A DNA stretch of 64,000 bases from Takakia lepidozioides (Eukaryota > Streptophyta > Takakiopsida > Takakiales > Takakiaceae), in assembly GCA_030704615.1 (NCBI GenBank), contig CM060732.1, positions 65,391,053 through 65,455,052 on the forward strand, read 5' to 3'. Of the stretch, positions 12,465 through 23,515 are shown one piece after another. Under the pieces are notes generated by a model, which did no database searches, had not been told where the DNA came from, and saw nothing but the letters and a program-made list of their open reading frames with translations. The stretch's first letter is position 1; each line of letters begins with the position of its first letter. Position numbers and translations under genes: made by a program.

Positions 12465-12778
12465 AACTTGTGGTTGCCTGATGTTTTTATTTCGAGCGTC
12501 ATGTCAATGTGGGCTTGATGTTGAGTTGAATGGGGTTTGCAAGTTCAACTGTCGTCTGACCCTAAATATATTACCTTGTCAGCACAATGGCTTGTGAGGG
12601 CTACAATTTTGTGTCTTTTTCCTGTCCTGCACAATGTTTCACAGTGGTGACGTGGAATAACGGCGCCGAAATACCTCATTCCGCATCCTGGACCAGGAGA
12701 AACAGACCCTATTATCGAGGTAAGAGGACATAACACCGTCAATAAAGGCACGAAAATTCCAATTCCGCGGATGCCCGC

Positions 12779-12830
12779 TCATGAGCTCATAGGCTCATAG
12801 GCTCATGGGCTCATGGGCTCATGAAATAGT
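12779..12830. repeat. short GCTCAT(A/G)G tandem repeat
   Basis: Seven near-perfect units of GCTCATGG/GCTCATAG at the junction where the reverse transcriptase reading frame of the gypsy element ends. Confidence 0.85.
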
Positions 12831-13200
12831 AAACCTCATATCCGGATCGTAAATCCAAAGTGCTAAAGACCTTAGCATGCCCGATGGCATCAAAGATCTC
12901 CTCTGGTGTTGGCTTGGCATACTTATCGGACTTGGTCTGAGGATTTACAGGCCGGTAATCACCGCACATACGTCTCTCCGTCCAATTGCCATAGACATCC
13001 TTTTTGGCTAGCATCACTGTGGCTGAAGCATACTCTCCACCAGAGAGCTCTACCAAACCTGCCTCCCAGAGATCTTGAGTCCTCATCTGAATCAAAGACC
13101 TCTCCATGTCACTGTATCTATAGGGTCTCCGAAAGATTGGCGTGTCAGTGGCCAACTCAATACGGATCTCTTGACCCTTAAGTGCTCCCAAGTCCTTCAA
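12811..13200 (-). pseudogene. Ty3/gypsy reverse transcriptase, N-terminal fragment
   Basis: Minus-strand open frame with the start of a Ty3/gypsy reverse transcriptase: RIELATDTPIF, then GEYASATVMLAKKD, MCGDYRPVNPQT and FSTLDLRSGY. These match the first fingers/palm blocks, ending at the strand that carries the first catalytic Asp (TLD). The YxDD block, RNase H and integrase are absent; the frame runs into the simple repeat at 12779. So the element is 3'-truncated. Confidence 0.85.
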
Positions 13201-13359
13201 ACTGAAGGCAAAGCAATTCCTGTAAGCCCTCAGGAACCGCCGTATACATTGTCTCTCTCCTCCGGTGACAATGGGTCCAATGTCAGGCTCCCAATTGTCC
13301 TCCGTAACTGCAACCTTAAGTCCAGTGGGCTTAGAGGTAGAGGACGCGTCCAGTGGTTG

Positions 13360-13815
13360 CTATGTTGCAACCTCTTGAGCAGTGTTCCCTACCTGCTCAG
13401 TCACTGACAAGGCCTCATTCTGCCCCATCATCTCATCCTCAAGGACTTCCTCTACCCAAGAAAAATCCCCAACCTCATCCATCACCGCCACCGTGGCTGC
13501 CAACTCCCTCTGAACCTCGAGCACCTCCCACGTGTGCCATGGATGCCTGCACCCTGTGGTCCTCACATGCTCGCCCCCACTCACTGCCTGTACCGTCTCG
13601 GTAGGCAGAGAGACCATCGAGGGAAGTGTACTCCGCACTTTGCGTTGCTCAGCCATAGCCAAGCTGATAATCCAGGTCAAGCAATTGAGATCCATTGCTT
13701 GCCCCAACATCTGACGACGTGATGCCTCAGAAAGAGACGACACCGCCGTGGTACCAGTAGTAAAACCCATTGCCTGCTCACGCTCGTCAGCATTAGGCTC
13801 CACTAACTGCTGCAA
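13360..13815 (-). pseudogene. gypsy polyprotein linker between methyltransferase and reverse transcriptase
   Basis: Open minus-strand frame of 151 codons between the methyltransferase ORF and the reverse transcriptase. No domain recognised; acidic and Val/Glu-rich toward its C terminus (DEVGDFSWVEEVLEDEM). Position and strand make it the connecting part of the same polyprotein. The 13201-13359 stretch continues it in another frame. Confidence 0.5.
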
Positions 13816-13848
13816 CTGAGCATCCCACAGGAGGCCAGGTCCACTATC

Positions 13849-14973
13849 CTAGAAAGCATGCGATCCTGGGAAGCTGAGCAGTGTAGCTAATGCTGCTCGT
13901 GGTTGACCCACCTTGTTGACCACTGCCAAAGGCGAATGGTCATCGTGTCTCACATGCTGAGACTGCCTCCCTGTGTCCAGAATGCTATCCACTATGAGAT
14001 GTGCTGGCCGCTGCACCCCATCAAATGCACGCTTGAGCAGTGCGGGTGGCATCAAGTTAGTCCACCATAGTCGTGGACGATGAGCCCGTGACCCCACTAT
14101 AGCTGCATCTAGCAACACTGCTGACCCAAGCCACGACCGGATTTGATGCACACTGGCCATCACCCTGGCCGGAGAATCGCCCATCAGTGGCACATTCTCC
14201 AAGATGTATGCTGGAGATACAGCTTGATGAAGCTGCAAGTGGCGCAAAACCCGCACCATCTCCCAAAACAGACCCGACCTCAAGTCTTGCAATCCATTGC
14301 CATGCCCGGCTGATGAATGCCCTTGGCAGGGCCAACCTGCCACTACCAGATCAATGGAGCCAACCCGCTCCAAATCCTGCGCCCCCGGCAACGAAATGTC
14401 TGCTGGCAAGGCCTGCTGATATCCACGAACTGCAGACACCGGCAACAACTCAGGGTACCGCTGCACCAACTGAGCAACAAGGCAAAGTGAAATGCGTCGT
14501 GCAGTCTCATCCCTCTCCACATACAGGTAACGCCGAACTCGTACACCTGCCTGTAACACAGCAGCCAATCCGGTGCTGATCCCACCAAACAAGTGCAGAA
14601 GACAAATGCCTTCATCCGGATACTGCCACACAATAGGTGTGGTGTCCAATGGAGACAATTGAGGTGGTCCTGGTGCAATCCCCACACTCTCCTCCTCTCC
14701 TGATGGTACAAAAGCCTCCACCCAGACTTGTTGCACTCGTCGATCAGCAACCCGTTGCAAATCCTTGCTCGTGCCCCACAATGGAGTCTGAGCAACCATG
14801 GCAGGCAACTCCGCCATACCATACATGTCATCATGCTCTCCCAGAGGTGGCACATCCTCTGAATGAGCGTTGCCCTCAAGAAACTCTCCAGGCCAACTCA
14901 CTGCCGCTGTGAATGCTGCTAGTGTCGGTATCTTGCCTCGCTGGGCAACCGCAACTCCTCCTATGAACGTCAC
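13849..14973 (-). CDS. Dnmt3/DRM-like cytosine-5 DNA methyltransferase domain in a gypsy polyprotein
   Basis: 374-codon open frame with ordered C5-methyltransferase motifs: motif I LFGGISTGLAAVLQAG (about residues 128-143), motif IV GWPCQGHSSAG with the PCQ catalytic Cys at 216, motif VI ENV at 259-261, and a motif VIII-like SRAHRPRLWW at 295-304. The GISTGL form of motif I, spacing and the AHRxR motif resemble Dnmt3/DRM rather than Dnmt1/CMT. No motif IX/target-recognition/X block is clear after residue 305. Upstream, through one stop at about 14981, the frame joins a retropepsin; downstream is reverse transcriptase. So it is part of the element, not a host gene. Cytosine-methyltransferase capture by retrotransposons is documented for algal and dinoflagellate elements. 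Whether this copy is active is unknown; flanking parts are broken. Confidence 0.85.
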   Translation of the reverse strand: MTFIGGVAVAQRGKIPTLAAFTAAVSWPGEFLEGNAHSEDVPPLGEHDDMYGMAELPAMVAQTPLWGTSKDLQRVADRRVQQVWVEAFVPSGEEESVGIAPGPPQLSPLDTTPIVWQYPDEGICLLHLFGGISTGLAAVLQAGVRVRRYLYVERDETARRISLCLVAQLVQRYPELLPVSAVRGYQQALPADISLPGAQDLERVGSIDLVVAGWPCQGHSSAGHGNGLQDLRSGLFWEMVRVLRHLQLHQAVSPAYILENVPLMGDSPARVMASVHQIRSWLGSAVLLDAAIVGSRAHRPRLWWTNLMPPALLKRAFDGVQRPAHLIVDSILDTGRQSQHVRHDDHSPLAVVNKVGQPRAALATLLSFPGSHAF

Positions 14974-14975
14974 AG

Positions 14976-15345
14976 GGAGCTACACATGCCGGCCCTCCCT
15001 TGACTGCCATCCAGGCCTATAAGAAGCTGACTCCTCCCAAAAATCCAGGGTGAAGCCCATGGGGTACAACACTGCCCCACCAACCAGAACATCGTATGAG
15101 ACCACGTCTGTCACAATGGCCTTGGCTCGCATCACTGAGCCATCTGTAGGGTGATCCGGCCGTAGTTTGATAGCCAACTAATGCAGTGTCATGCCCCGAG
15201 CCTGCTCCGATCCTCCCAGAGACGTCTGTATCTGGAAAGGACAAGGCTCCATATCCGCCTCTGTGAGGCCCAAGCCTGCAATAGCAGCTCTGCCCAGCAT
15301 CAATGGCTAAGCTCCCGAGTCCAACAAGACCCACAGTGGCCGATA
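14976..15345 (-). pseudogene. gypsy retropepsin-like protease fragment
   Basis: Minus-strand frame with LWVLLDSGA (active-site DSG) near 15320 and SYDVLVGGAVLYPMGF near 15090, the two ends of a retropepsin fold. Interrupted by in-frame stops just after DSGA (about 15310), at about 15180 and at about 14981, all plausible CAG-to-TAG type changes. It sits between the gag/zinc-knuckle region and the methyltransferase, giving the order gag-PR-MTase-RT. Confidence 0.65.
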
Positions 15346-16101
15346 CCTCTTGCCTGCCGGTCCACTCAAACAGAAAATGCCATCCTGGTTGTCTAACATG
15401 ACAACTCCAGGTGTCACCATGGCGCGCTCAATGGCTGGCCTAGCTGGCAGCTCCATCAATCTGGCAGCTGCAGCTTGCCATGGTAGTCTTGACCCTCAAA
15501 TCCGAGGATCCCTCCGCACCTCCCACTATCTCCGCAGAAGATGAAGTAACCTCCCCACTCTCACAGAGTGTAAGGGGTAAGACCAGCTGAGGTGTTCAGG
15601 CTGGCAGTCGCAATCATGGTAGCCGAGAACAATGGAGCCTGGCACACAGATGTGGCCGCTCCCAGCAGCACACTAGCTGCCGTAGCCTTGGCAACACTAG
15701 GTAGTGGTGCTACCTGTGTAGCTCTCCCCAATGGCATAGTAACCTCCGCCTCGGTAATAGTCAGGCGAGAACTAGGTGCCATGGATAGCGTCGACATTGT
15801 CTCCGCCAATGTGAATGACTAAGGAAGCCTAGCCTGATGGCTTGCCTCCCCATGCTGTGGATCCAACTCCACCTCTGCACCTCGTGGCTCAGGAACTCGT
15901 GCTACTTCTCGAGTCACGGCTGCAGCAGATTCCACCTGCACTAGTGGTAGTGCTGCTCCGCACATGAATCCCATGCCTCCCATATCTCCTCCCTCGGGAA
16001 CAGGAAGTGGACCATCCGGCCTTGGAGCCGGTACCACCTGAGCTGTGGCCATGGCAGCGAGCCTCTGCTCTAGCTACTGAAGCCGGTTGGCCATGCCTTG
16101 G
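15346..16101 (-). pseudogene. gypsy polyprotein linker (decayed)
   Basis: Minus-strand frames rich in Ala, Pro and Thr between zinc knuckle and protease, broken by several stops. No motif recognised. Confidence 0.35.
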
Positions 16102-16473
16102 TCAACACCCTGACCTCCGCGTCCTTGGCCATGTCGAGCTTGCCCCTTGGCCTACACCTCGTGCCTGGCCACCTCGTCCTCTCTGGGCTGCTCCACCTCG
16201 CCCCCGGCCACCATTGTTCCCTTGGAACTGGCCTGGGCGCAACTCAGGATGCAAACCATAACAATGGGCCTCTCCATGCCCATGCTTGCCACAATGCCCA
16301 CACTGCAATTGTGCAGGCTGTGCATGTGCCGGCCCTTTGCCTCCCTCTAGGCAATCCTTCTTGACATGGGGTCCTACACATGTCCAGCACACCACATCCG
16401 CCCGTTGTTGGCCTGCAAATGAAGAGAGAGACCCCTGCATCTGAGGTCCTCTCTGCCCATCTCTGAGCTTCAC
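16102..16473 (-). CDS. gypsy nucleocapsid region with two CCHC-type knuckles
   Basis: The frame contains CWTCVGPHVKKDC (a C-x2-C-x4-H-x4-C knuckle) and CGHCGKHGHGEAHC (a second C-x2-C-x4-H-x4-C knuckle), followed by an Arg/Gly-rich stretch (GGRGRGGAAQRGRGG). This is typical of a retrotransposon nucleocapsid. It continues from the capsid ORF upstream after a stop near 16550. Confidence 0.8.
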   Translation of the reverse strand: MKLRDGQRGPQMQGSLSSFAGQQRADVVCWTCVGPHVKKDCLEGGKGPAHAQPAQLQCGHCGKHGHGEAHCYGLHPELRPGQFQGNNGGRGRGGAAQRGRGGQARGVGQGASSTWPRTRRSGC

Positions 16474-16569
16474 CTGAGCCTCCTTGTTGCCTTGAGCACG
16501 TTGAGGTAGTGGTTGGCTAGGAACACTACTACCCCATGGTGTCTCCTTAGCAAATCACACCATGACCAC

Positions 16570-17508
16570 TCAATCCTCCACCATATTGAGCTCTATCCGC
16601 TCTGCCAGCAAAAACACATTTGCTAAGGTGGGTTGGGCCGCTTGTAGGAGAGTTGCATCCCGCACTGTTCTCCTCAGCTCCTTGTCCAATATCCCATACC
16701 AGAATTGGACTGCCTGAGCTTCCGTAACCCCTATCAAGCACCTCATGCGAGTGAAAGCCTCCCTCAAGCTCTCAGTAGGCTTCCGTTGGAACTCTTGCAA
16801 GCTCCGCAACTTCTCTGTCCTCACCCCTTGGTAGTTCCCTCTCAACTCTTGGAAGAACTCCACAACAGGATTGAAGGCAGGCACGGGTATTGGTGCTGGT
16901 GCGGTAGTGGCTTGGGTGGATGTCGTAGCTATGGTACCACCAGTCCTACTAGTCCCACTGCTGCTTGCTGAAGCTGCCGGTGCAGCGGCAGGTGTAGCCA
17001 CTGCCCTGGTGACTCTAGTGCCCCTAGTGATGGAGACATAGTCGGGTGACCAGTTCATCCTCCACTCCTTGATCTCAACCTCATGCCCCCGCCTGAACTC
17101 ATGGTAATCATCCATAGGCGGCCCCTCAAGGTGCTGAAACAGCCCTTTCCATGCCATGAAAGGCGTAAATAGTTGTGGATTGCGCATTTGCTGCAAATCA
17201 CTACAACTATCAAACTCTTGGATAAAATCATCCAACTCGATGGTGCCCACCGCCCCAGAGTACCTTCGTGGCCCCTTGGTAGCTCCATACATCTCCTCCA
17301 TTGTGTCCCACAACAATGGCAAGGAAACAACTTGCACCACCGGTATGAGTCTTCCTGATTCACAATCCGAATCAGAACCTTCCGTAGAAGACACAGGAGG
17401 TGAAGGTGGCATAAACCGCACACCTCGTCTCGTGTACCCACTAGTATCGCTAGTGCTTGAACCGGCACTGTCCCCAGCAACTAGTGGCACCTCCGTGTTG
17501 ACACTCAA
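16570..17508 (-). CDS. gypsy gag (capsid) protein
   Basis: 312 codons. Ser/Thr/Pro-rich N terminus, an acidic block, an Ala/Ser/Thr linker (about residues 165-205), then a retrotransposon gag domain (about 215-312) with FFQELRGNYQG, LREAFTRMRCLIG and AVQFWYGILDKEL. No frameshift inside. It is the first gene of the minus-strand element; no clear primer-binding site is visible upstream (17521-17600). Confidence 0.75.
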   Translation of the reverse strand: MSVNTEVPLVAGDSAGSSTSDTSGYTRRGVRFMPPSPPVSSTEGSDSDCESGRLIPVVQVVSLPLLWDTMEEMYGATKGPRRYSGAVGTIELDDFIQEFDSCSDLQQMRNPQLFTPFMAWKGLFQHLEGPPMDDYHEFRRGHEVEIKEWRMNWSPDYVSITRGTRVTRAVATPAAAPAASASSSGTSRTGGTIATTSTQATTAPAPIPVPAFNPVVEFFQELRGNYQGVRTEKLRSLQEFQRKPTESLREAFTRMRCLIGVTEAQAVQFWYGILDKELRRTVRDATLLQAAQPTLANVFLLAERIELNMVED

Positions 17509-18179
17509 CCGGTCATGAACATGTCCCTAACCCCCTCTCCACAAGGTAACCGGGTAGAGAACATGTTGCGGCTTATGGTTTGGAATACTAAGTTCCTAAC
17601 ATAGCCTACACCTGTACCTGCATCCACCGCAAGCACTCCTATGGTTGGCTGGTCATCACCTCCAAACTCACCACAGGAGAAACAATGATGGTCTGGCTGG
17701 TCATCACCCCAGCCTCACCATCGACAGCATGCTCTAGGACTGGCCGGTAATCAAATCCGGACCAATCACCTATAAAAACAAGCGCCCACACAAAACTAGC
17801 ATGGCGCACAGTCAAGCATGCTGGTATGGAGGGGATCCAAACACAAGAAATCAGAACGACAACTCCCCCACACCAAAAACAACTCCACGGTGTTGCTCTT
17901 GCAAGGACACCCTAGCCCAAACCCGGACTGACTCTTGCCTCCACCTACGGAAAGGTCTTGGCCTAATGAGAGGGTGGAAACTACGAGGAAGAGAAGCTAA
18001 AGCAATGCCTAACCCCAGCATGCCCTCATCCCAACACTCTTCATCTCCTCTCTTCCCTCACTTGCATGACCATGGGAATATCATGAAGATACTCATCAAA
18101 CCGCCCTCCACGAGCTTCAAAATTTGGCCTTCAAGACCACATACCAGTCCTTAGGCAGTCCACCAGTGCCTCCACAAGT
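17509..18179. other. upstream region of the gypsy element; no gene
   Basis: Probably the 5' leader or part of the LTR of the minus-strand element. I could not find a matching LTR or TG...CA ends, and no open frame with a recognisable product. Confidence 0.3.
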
Positions 18180-19205
18180 CAGCACAGGCGTCCACAGGTC
18201 AACACGGGCCACCACAGACCAACACAGGCCCACATAGCTCACTAGTCACAGTCGTCACAGCCCCACAGAGGCCACAGCCTGCAACAGCCCTATACAGGTC
18301 ACAGGGTCACAGCCCCACAGGTCGCAGCCTATCACAGCCTGTCACAGCCTGTCACAGCCTGTCACAGCCCCAAAGGCCACATGTCACAGCCTATCACAGC
18401 CCCTACGGCCACAGGTCACAGCCTGTCACAGCCCATCACAACCCCAAAGGCCACAGGCACAGCCTGTCACAGCCCTACAAAGGTCACAGGGTCACAGCCC
18501 CAAAGGCCACAGCCTGTCACAGCCCCTCACAGCCCGTCACAGTTCGCCACAGCCTGTCACAGCCTGTCACAGCCCCTCATAGCCCATCACAGCCCCACAG
18601 GCCACAGGGCACAGCCTGTCACAGCCCGTCACAGCCCCACAGGCCACTGGGCACAGCCTGTCACAGCCCTACACAGGTCACAAGGGTCACAGCCCCAAAG
18701 GCCATAGCCCCTCACAGCCCCTCACAGCCCCACAGGCCACAGGGCACAGCCTGTCACAGCCCCTCACAGCCCATCACAGCGTGTCACAGCCCGTCACAGC
18801 CCATCACAGCCCCTCACAGCCCCACATGCCACAAGGCACAGTCTGTCACAGCCCACCACAGCCCATCACAGCCCATCACAGCCCACAGGCCACTGGGCAC
18901 AGCCTGTCACAACCCGTCACAACCCCACAGGGCACAGGGCACAGCCTGTCATAGCCCGCCACAGCCCATCACAACCCCAAAGGCCACAGGCACAGCTTGT
19001 CACAGCCCTACAAAGGTCACAGGGTCACAGCCCCAAAGGCCACAGCCTGTCACAACTCCTCACAACCCCATAGGCCACAGGGCACAGCCTGTCACAGCCC
19101 ATCACAGCCCCACAGGCCACAGGGCACAGCCCGTCACAGCCCATCACAGCGTGTCACAGCCCGTCACAGCCCCACAGGCCACTGGGCACAGCCTGTCACA
19201 ACCCC
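18180..19205. repeat. minisatellite of CACAGCC-type units
   Basis: About 1 kb of imperfect tandem repeats built from CACAGCCTGTCACAGCCC and variants (CACAGCCCCACAGG, CACAGGTCACAGG). Higher-order units recur (GGCCACAGGGCACAGCCTGT). One strand is strongly Cys/Pro/His coding-biased, which creates spurious open frames; none is a gene. Confidence 0.9.
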
Positions 19206-19560
19206 TTTGCTTCCTTTCTTGCACCCACCAACCTGAAAATACAAGCTTCAGCGGGCTAGAAGCATGCTCCACACATGCCCTACAAGGAAACCAGCCCCTT
19301 CATTCCTTTCTTGCACTCCCAAACCTGAAAGTACAAGCTTTCAAGTGGCTGAAAGCATGCTCCACACATGCATTGCTCTCACATAAGGGAAGTCAGCCCT
19401 TCCCTCTTCCTTGCTTGCCCTCCAAGCTTGAAGTTGGAAGCTTCAATGAGCTGAATACATGCTCCACACATGCAACCTCTTCACACAAGATGTATCAGCC
19501 CCCTATCTTGGCTCCTTAGCTCCTTGATGCTCTCTAAGACAAGACTAAGCACTCCACAGC
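19206..19560. repeat. short tandem block with CATGCTCCACACATGC
   Basis: Three units of about 90-110 bp, each with AAGCTT(C/T), GCTGAA/GCTAGAA and CATGCTCCACACATGC (about 19264, 19360 and 19458). Possibly an LTR fragment of the gypsy element; not proven. Confidence 0.5.
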
Positions 19561-19669
19561 CCTTGTCAAGCTCCTGAAACCCTAAGGCTTACATTTCCAG
19601 CCACAAGACACTCCTCTTGTGGTGCAAGAGCTCTTCTTCCAAGCTCTGAAACCCTAGGTGCACATTCCA

Positions 19670-22200
19670 TGGCCTTGCCGCACCTCTTAGCTCCGGCCCA
19701 ATTTTTCCACGAGGCCAATATTGCGTTCAATGTCTCGAGACTTCCTGCGTTTGTGGCTGCTGTCAAAGCCACGTCCGATTCCAAATCCACATACACACCT
19801 CCGAGTTATCGCGATCTCCGCACATGATTGCTAGAATAGGCTATGTCTGACCTCACCCAAAAGGTGAATGAAAAGCCAGGTGATTCTCTCCGGAAATATG
19901 GAAGCACTATATGTGTGGATGGTTGGAGTTCTGTTACTAATCGACCACTGTTCAATGTCATGCTGGTCTGTCTTGCGGGGGAATAATTTTTGGGATCCGT
20001 TGACACAAGCGGGGAGAGAAAAGATGCACGTTACCAAGCAGGGTTGTTGACGAGTTACATCGATAAAATTGGAGCTGATAAAATTGTCCAAATGTGCACG
20101 GACAATGCATCTAACATGGTTAATATGGCCGATATTTTGATGGTACAATATCCCCATCTATATTACCAAGGGTGTGCTGCTCATATCTTTGATCTCCTTT
20201 TGGAGGATTGGGGAAAAGAATCATGGATGAAACAACTAGTAAAAATGGCAAAGTCGGTTGTGACGTTCATTCGTACACATCACATCCCTCTGGCATTGTT
20301 TAGAAAGCATAAACCCAAATACAGCCTTAGGAACCCGGGTGAAACCCGCTTTGCCACAAACTTTTTGATGGTGGATCGACTGGTGACTGTGAGGGCGGGT
20401 CTGGAGCAGGTGATCATTGACCCTCAATGGGATGCGTATGTGGGCACCTTACGCGACTCTCGTAAGTCCAAGTCTTTGAGCAAAAGTCGGACGGTCCGCG
20501 CAATCATTCGCTCCGACGATTTCTGGGCGAAATGTGCAAATTTTGTGTACATGGTGGAGCCGGTGTTGATTGCTTTGCGGGAGTTTGATGGAAAACAACC
20601 AATAATGGATAAAGCATGGTTGATATTGGAAAACCTTGAGAAGCACGTGCAATCCTTGAGGCGTCCTCCATTTTCTATGGACGATGATTTGGCGGCAAGG
20701 ACCGAGGATGCATTTTACGACCGCAAACAGATGGTTCGCATGGACTTGCATTATGCGGGGGCCTTGCTGAATCCATTCTTGCTGGACAATACTGATTTGA
20801 GAGACGATGTGGATGCCAAAGCCGGGCTTGTACGGGTCATCATGCAACTTGCGCCCTTGAACATGGCAGAGCGAGCGTTGTCCGAGTACCAGTGCTTCTC
20901 GGATCGGCAGAATCATTTCCATAACATACAGGATCCAAAAATAATAAACATGTTACCACATGAATGGTGGGATCTGATTGGAGCTGGAGCAAGAACGTTA
21001 GCTCCCATTGCAAAGCGTATTCTTGCTCAAGTGTGCTCTGCCTCGTCCTGTGAGCGCAACTAGAGCAATTACTCGTTTGTTCACAACAAGATTCGCAACA
21101 GGTTGAATCATGTCAGGGCTGACAAATTGGTTTATGTCTACACGAATTGTAGGCTATTGCGAGAGAAGAGAGCAAGTGACGCATCTGCATGGTACGAGAA
21201 GAATTTGTTGTCTGAAGAATCTGCCTCAGAGGTCCAATCTAGCAGCAATGATAACACTGACGCCGCGAGGGACTCCGACTCCAACGGTTGGGATGGGTCC
21301 GATGATGTGGGCAATCCTCCACATGACCCATATGAATTTAATGACGATGATGCTGCAATGCATCCATCCTTCGATGACCTTGTTGTTGATGAACTGCGAC
21401 ATGGTGTCATCCCAATTGCGGACCCTCTTCCCCCAGTGGAGCACACTCTCAACAATGAAGTTGAGGTCAACTCTCCCCCACCACGAGTTCCACGGACTGC
21501 GGGAGATGTGCAGGTCGATCGTCGGATGATGACAACCGGCCGTTGTCATTCCTTCACCGACATCGTGCCCCTGTGAACCGTGCTTCATCTCACCCCGCTC
21601 CATCTCATGTTTCTCTTTCTCAATCTGGTCCATCCCATGCTGGTCCATCTAGTCTCTCTCCCCCTCATGTAATTCCTTCCATCGCTACTCCAATCCTGGG
21701 AGATGGTTCTTCTGCTGCGGGACTTCTGCAAGTCGAACCATCGGATGACGACGACCGGCCATTGTTGTTTCATCTGGCCCGACGACATCCGCATGTGAAC
21801 CGCTCGTTGGTCCATCTCATGGCCCTTCCTCTCATGTCGGCCCCTCTGATGTACGTGCAAGTAGCCTTCCTCATACGAGACCTGCTCCAAGGCCACCACG
21901 AAATTCGGGACAAGCCCAGAAACGGCAGAGAATTGTGCAACCTTTTGTTGGTGACCGACCTGTAAACAGGCCTGATACCCTAGATGGTATTCATGATAGG
22001 AGTGGAAATCGACCAGAGAGATAACTAAATGTACTCCGAGGACGACTATAGGTCCAACGGCCAGTTGCCTCTGGAAATGAAAGAACAGATGGAGATCATG
22101 ATTCTAGCACTGATCATGGGAACGGGGGTGAAGTGAGTGGGGACGAAGATTTTGTACTAGACGTGAGATCATACCATCGTCGTCGTGTCAGACGGAATTA
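19670..22200 (+). pseudogene. hAT-superfamily transposase (DUF659-type)
   Basis: Plus-strand frame with the typical order: ANIAFNVSRLPAF, YTPPSYRDLRT, DGWSSVTNRPLFNV (first catalytic region), CTDNASNMVNM (second Asp), GCAAHIFDLLLEDW (CxxH), then the C-terminal dimerisation block ASSCERN-x-SNYSFVHNKIRNRL. In-frame stops lie at about 19829, 19838, 19986 and 21061; the last replaces the Trp expected in CERNW. A 357-codon open stretch remains (19990-21063). Downstream to about 22200 is an acidic, Ser/Pro-rich tail with a local duplication (21530-21600 and 21740-21815). The BED finger expected upstream is not found. Non-functional. Confidence 0.8.
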
Positions 22201-22539
22201 GGTACAGCTATAACTTCTGTGACCTGTCACATGATGTGTAGTATGTTTCCATGTTTCAGTTTGGGTACATGCATACGTGTACGGAAATAAAAATGGTGGA
22301 ATATGTGTACCCAAGAAATGGTTTGGTGGTTGTGCGTGTGTTTGTGTTTTGTCATTACCTTTACATTGTTGATTTCCTATTATGGTTTCGAAAGCCACAA
22401 AAGCCAGGTGCAGCTCCCAACATTCATCTTCCCCTTCACAAATCCATGGGGAGTTGATACATGTGCTTTTCATCTGCCTCTCCAAACATACATATAGGTG
22501 CAAGGGGACCAACCTCCTAGTGGTCGCACCTGTTTTAAA

Positions 22540-23095
22540 ATAAACAATTGTGTGACCACCAGTTGCGGTCGTCGCAACTGTTAAAATAAATAAAAAATGT
22601 TGCTACCACCCCCCTGCTGGTAGTCGCACCTATTTACTGATTTACTGATTACCCCTGCTGGTGGTCGCAGATTTTTTTTTTTTTTTTTAATTTTATTTTG
22701 GGAAACACCTGGGAGCGACTGCTCACAAAGAGAGGAGAAAATAACCTCTTTCATTTATGCGCCAAGAGGCGTAGGAATGGGGCACCACACACGAACCATA
22801 CCACACCCATCAAGTAGCAAGATTTGACCCCAGAATCGTCCGGGTCGCACTCAGTGCACTTAACCAACTGAGCTACTGACTGTTGGTAGATATTAAAAAA
22901 TCGGAAAATTATGCGACCACCCCCCTGCTGGTGGTCGCACCCATTAAAAAAAATAACAAATCTGCGACCACCCCCCTGCTGGTGGTCGCACCTATTAAAA
23001 AAAATAAAAAATCTGCGACCACCTCCCTGCTGGTGGTCGCACATAATAAAGAAAAGAAAAAAAGATGCGACCACCCCTGCTGGCGGTCGCAGCTA
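22540..23095. repeat. hairpin minisatellite, TGCGACCACC...GGTGGTCGCA
   Basis: Units of about 51 bp, each an inverted repeat (TGCGACCACC then CCCTGCT then GGTGGTCGCA) followed by an A/T-rich spacer. Clear copies start at 22912, 22963, 23014 and 23065; older variants at 22550-22670. The array is split by the SINE at 22672-22885. Confidence 0.85.
22672..22885 (-). mobile_element. tRNA-derived SINE
   Basis: Read on the minus strand, it begins at about 22882 with an A-box (TAGCTCAGTTGG) and a B-box-like GGGTCAAATC about 40 bp on, then a unique body and an A-rich tail (T-rich on the plus strand at 22672-22690). Length about 210 bp. It interrupts the hairpin minisatellite. Confidence 0.7.
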
Positions 23096-23515
23096 TTATT
23101 AGCGTGCGCAGTCATGATGACAACGCGCGCCCCGAGTGTGGAGGGGGGGCTTATAAGGCCTTGGAGGCCATTCTCTCCTCACTTTCTCCACACCAGGACT
23201 TGGTGGGCGATGGGATGTTGCATTCCTTGTCATTGAGTCCAAGTGGAGAGGGGTGCTTTGATTGGGTGGGGGGTATTTTGGGCGTTGGATTCTACGAATT
23301 CGATGCTGAGTACCTTCCGGGAAGCACTCCTCTAGCACCCACGTTTTTTTCATTACACATTGCGTCATTTCTCTTAGAACTGCCGAGGGAGTAATACGTG
23401 CCTCTAGTACTTGGGGAGGATTCATTAGGGAGTAGGATTAGGTACGATTTAGGAGGGTTGAGAGAGCATTTTTCCTAGCAAACACCTGTCGAGTAGGGGT
23501 AAGCCGGAACCATAA

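Noticed and set aside
18381-19236. Open frames rich in His/Ser/Pro over the minisatellite
   Set aside because: They follow directly from the CACAGCC repeat unit and have no non-repeat sequence.
22800-22885. tRNA gene on the minus strand
   Set aside because: A and B boxes are present but no acceptor-stem pairing closes, and the sequence continues into a SINE body with an A-rich tail.
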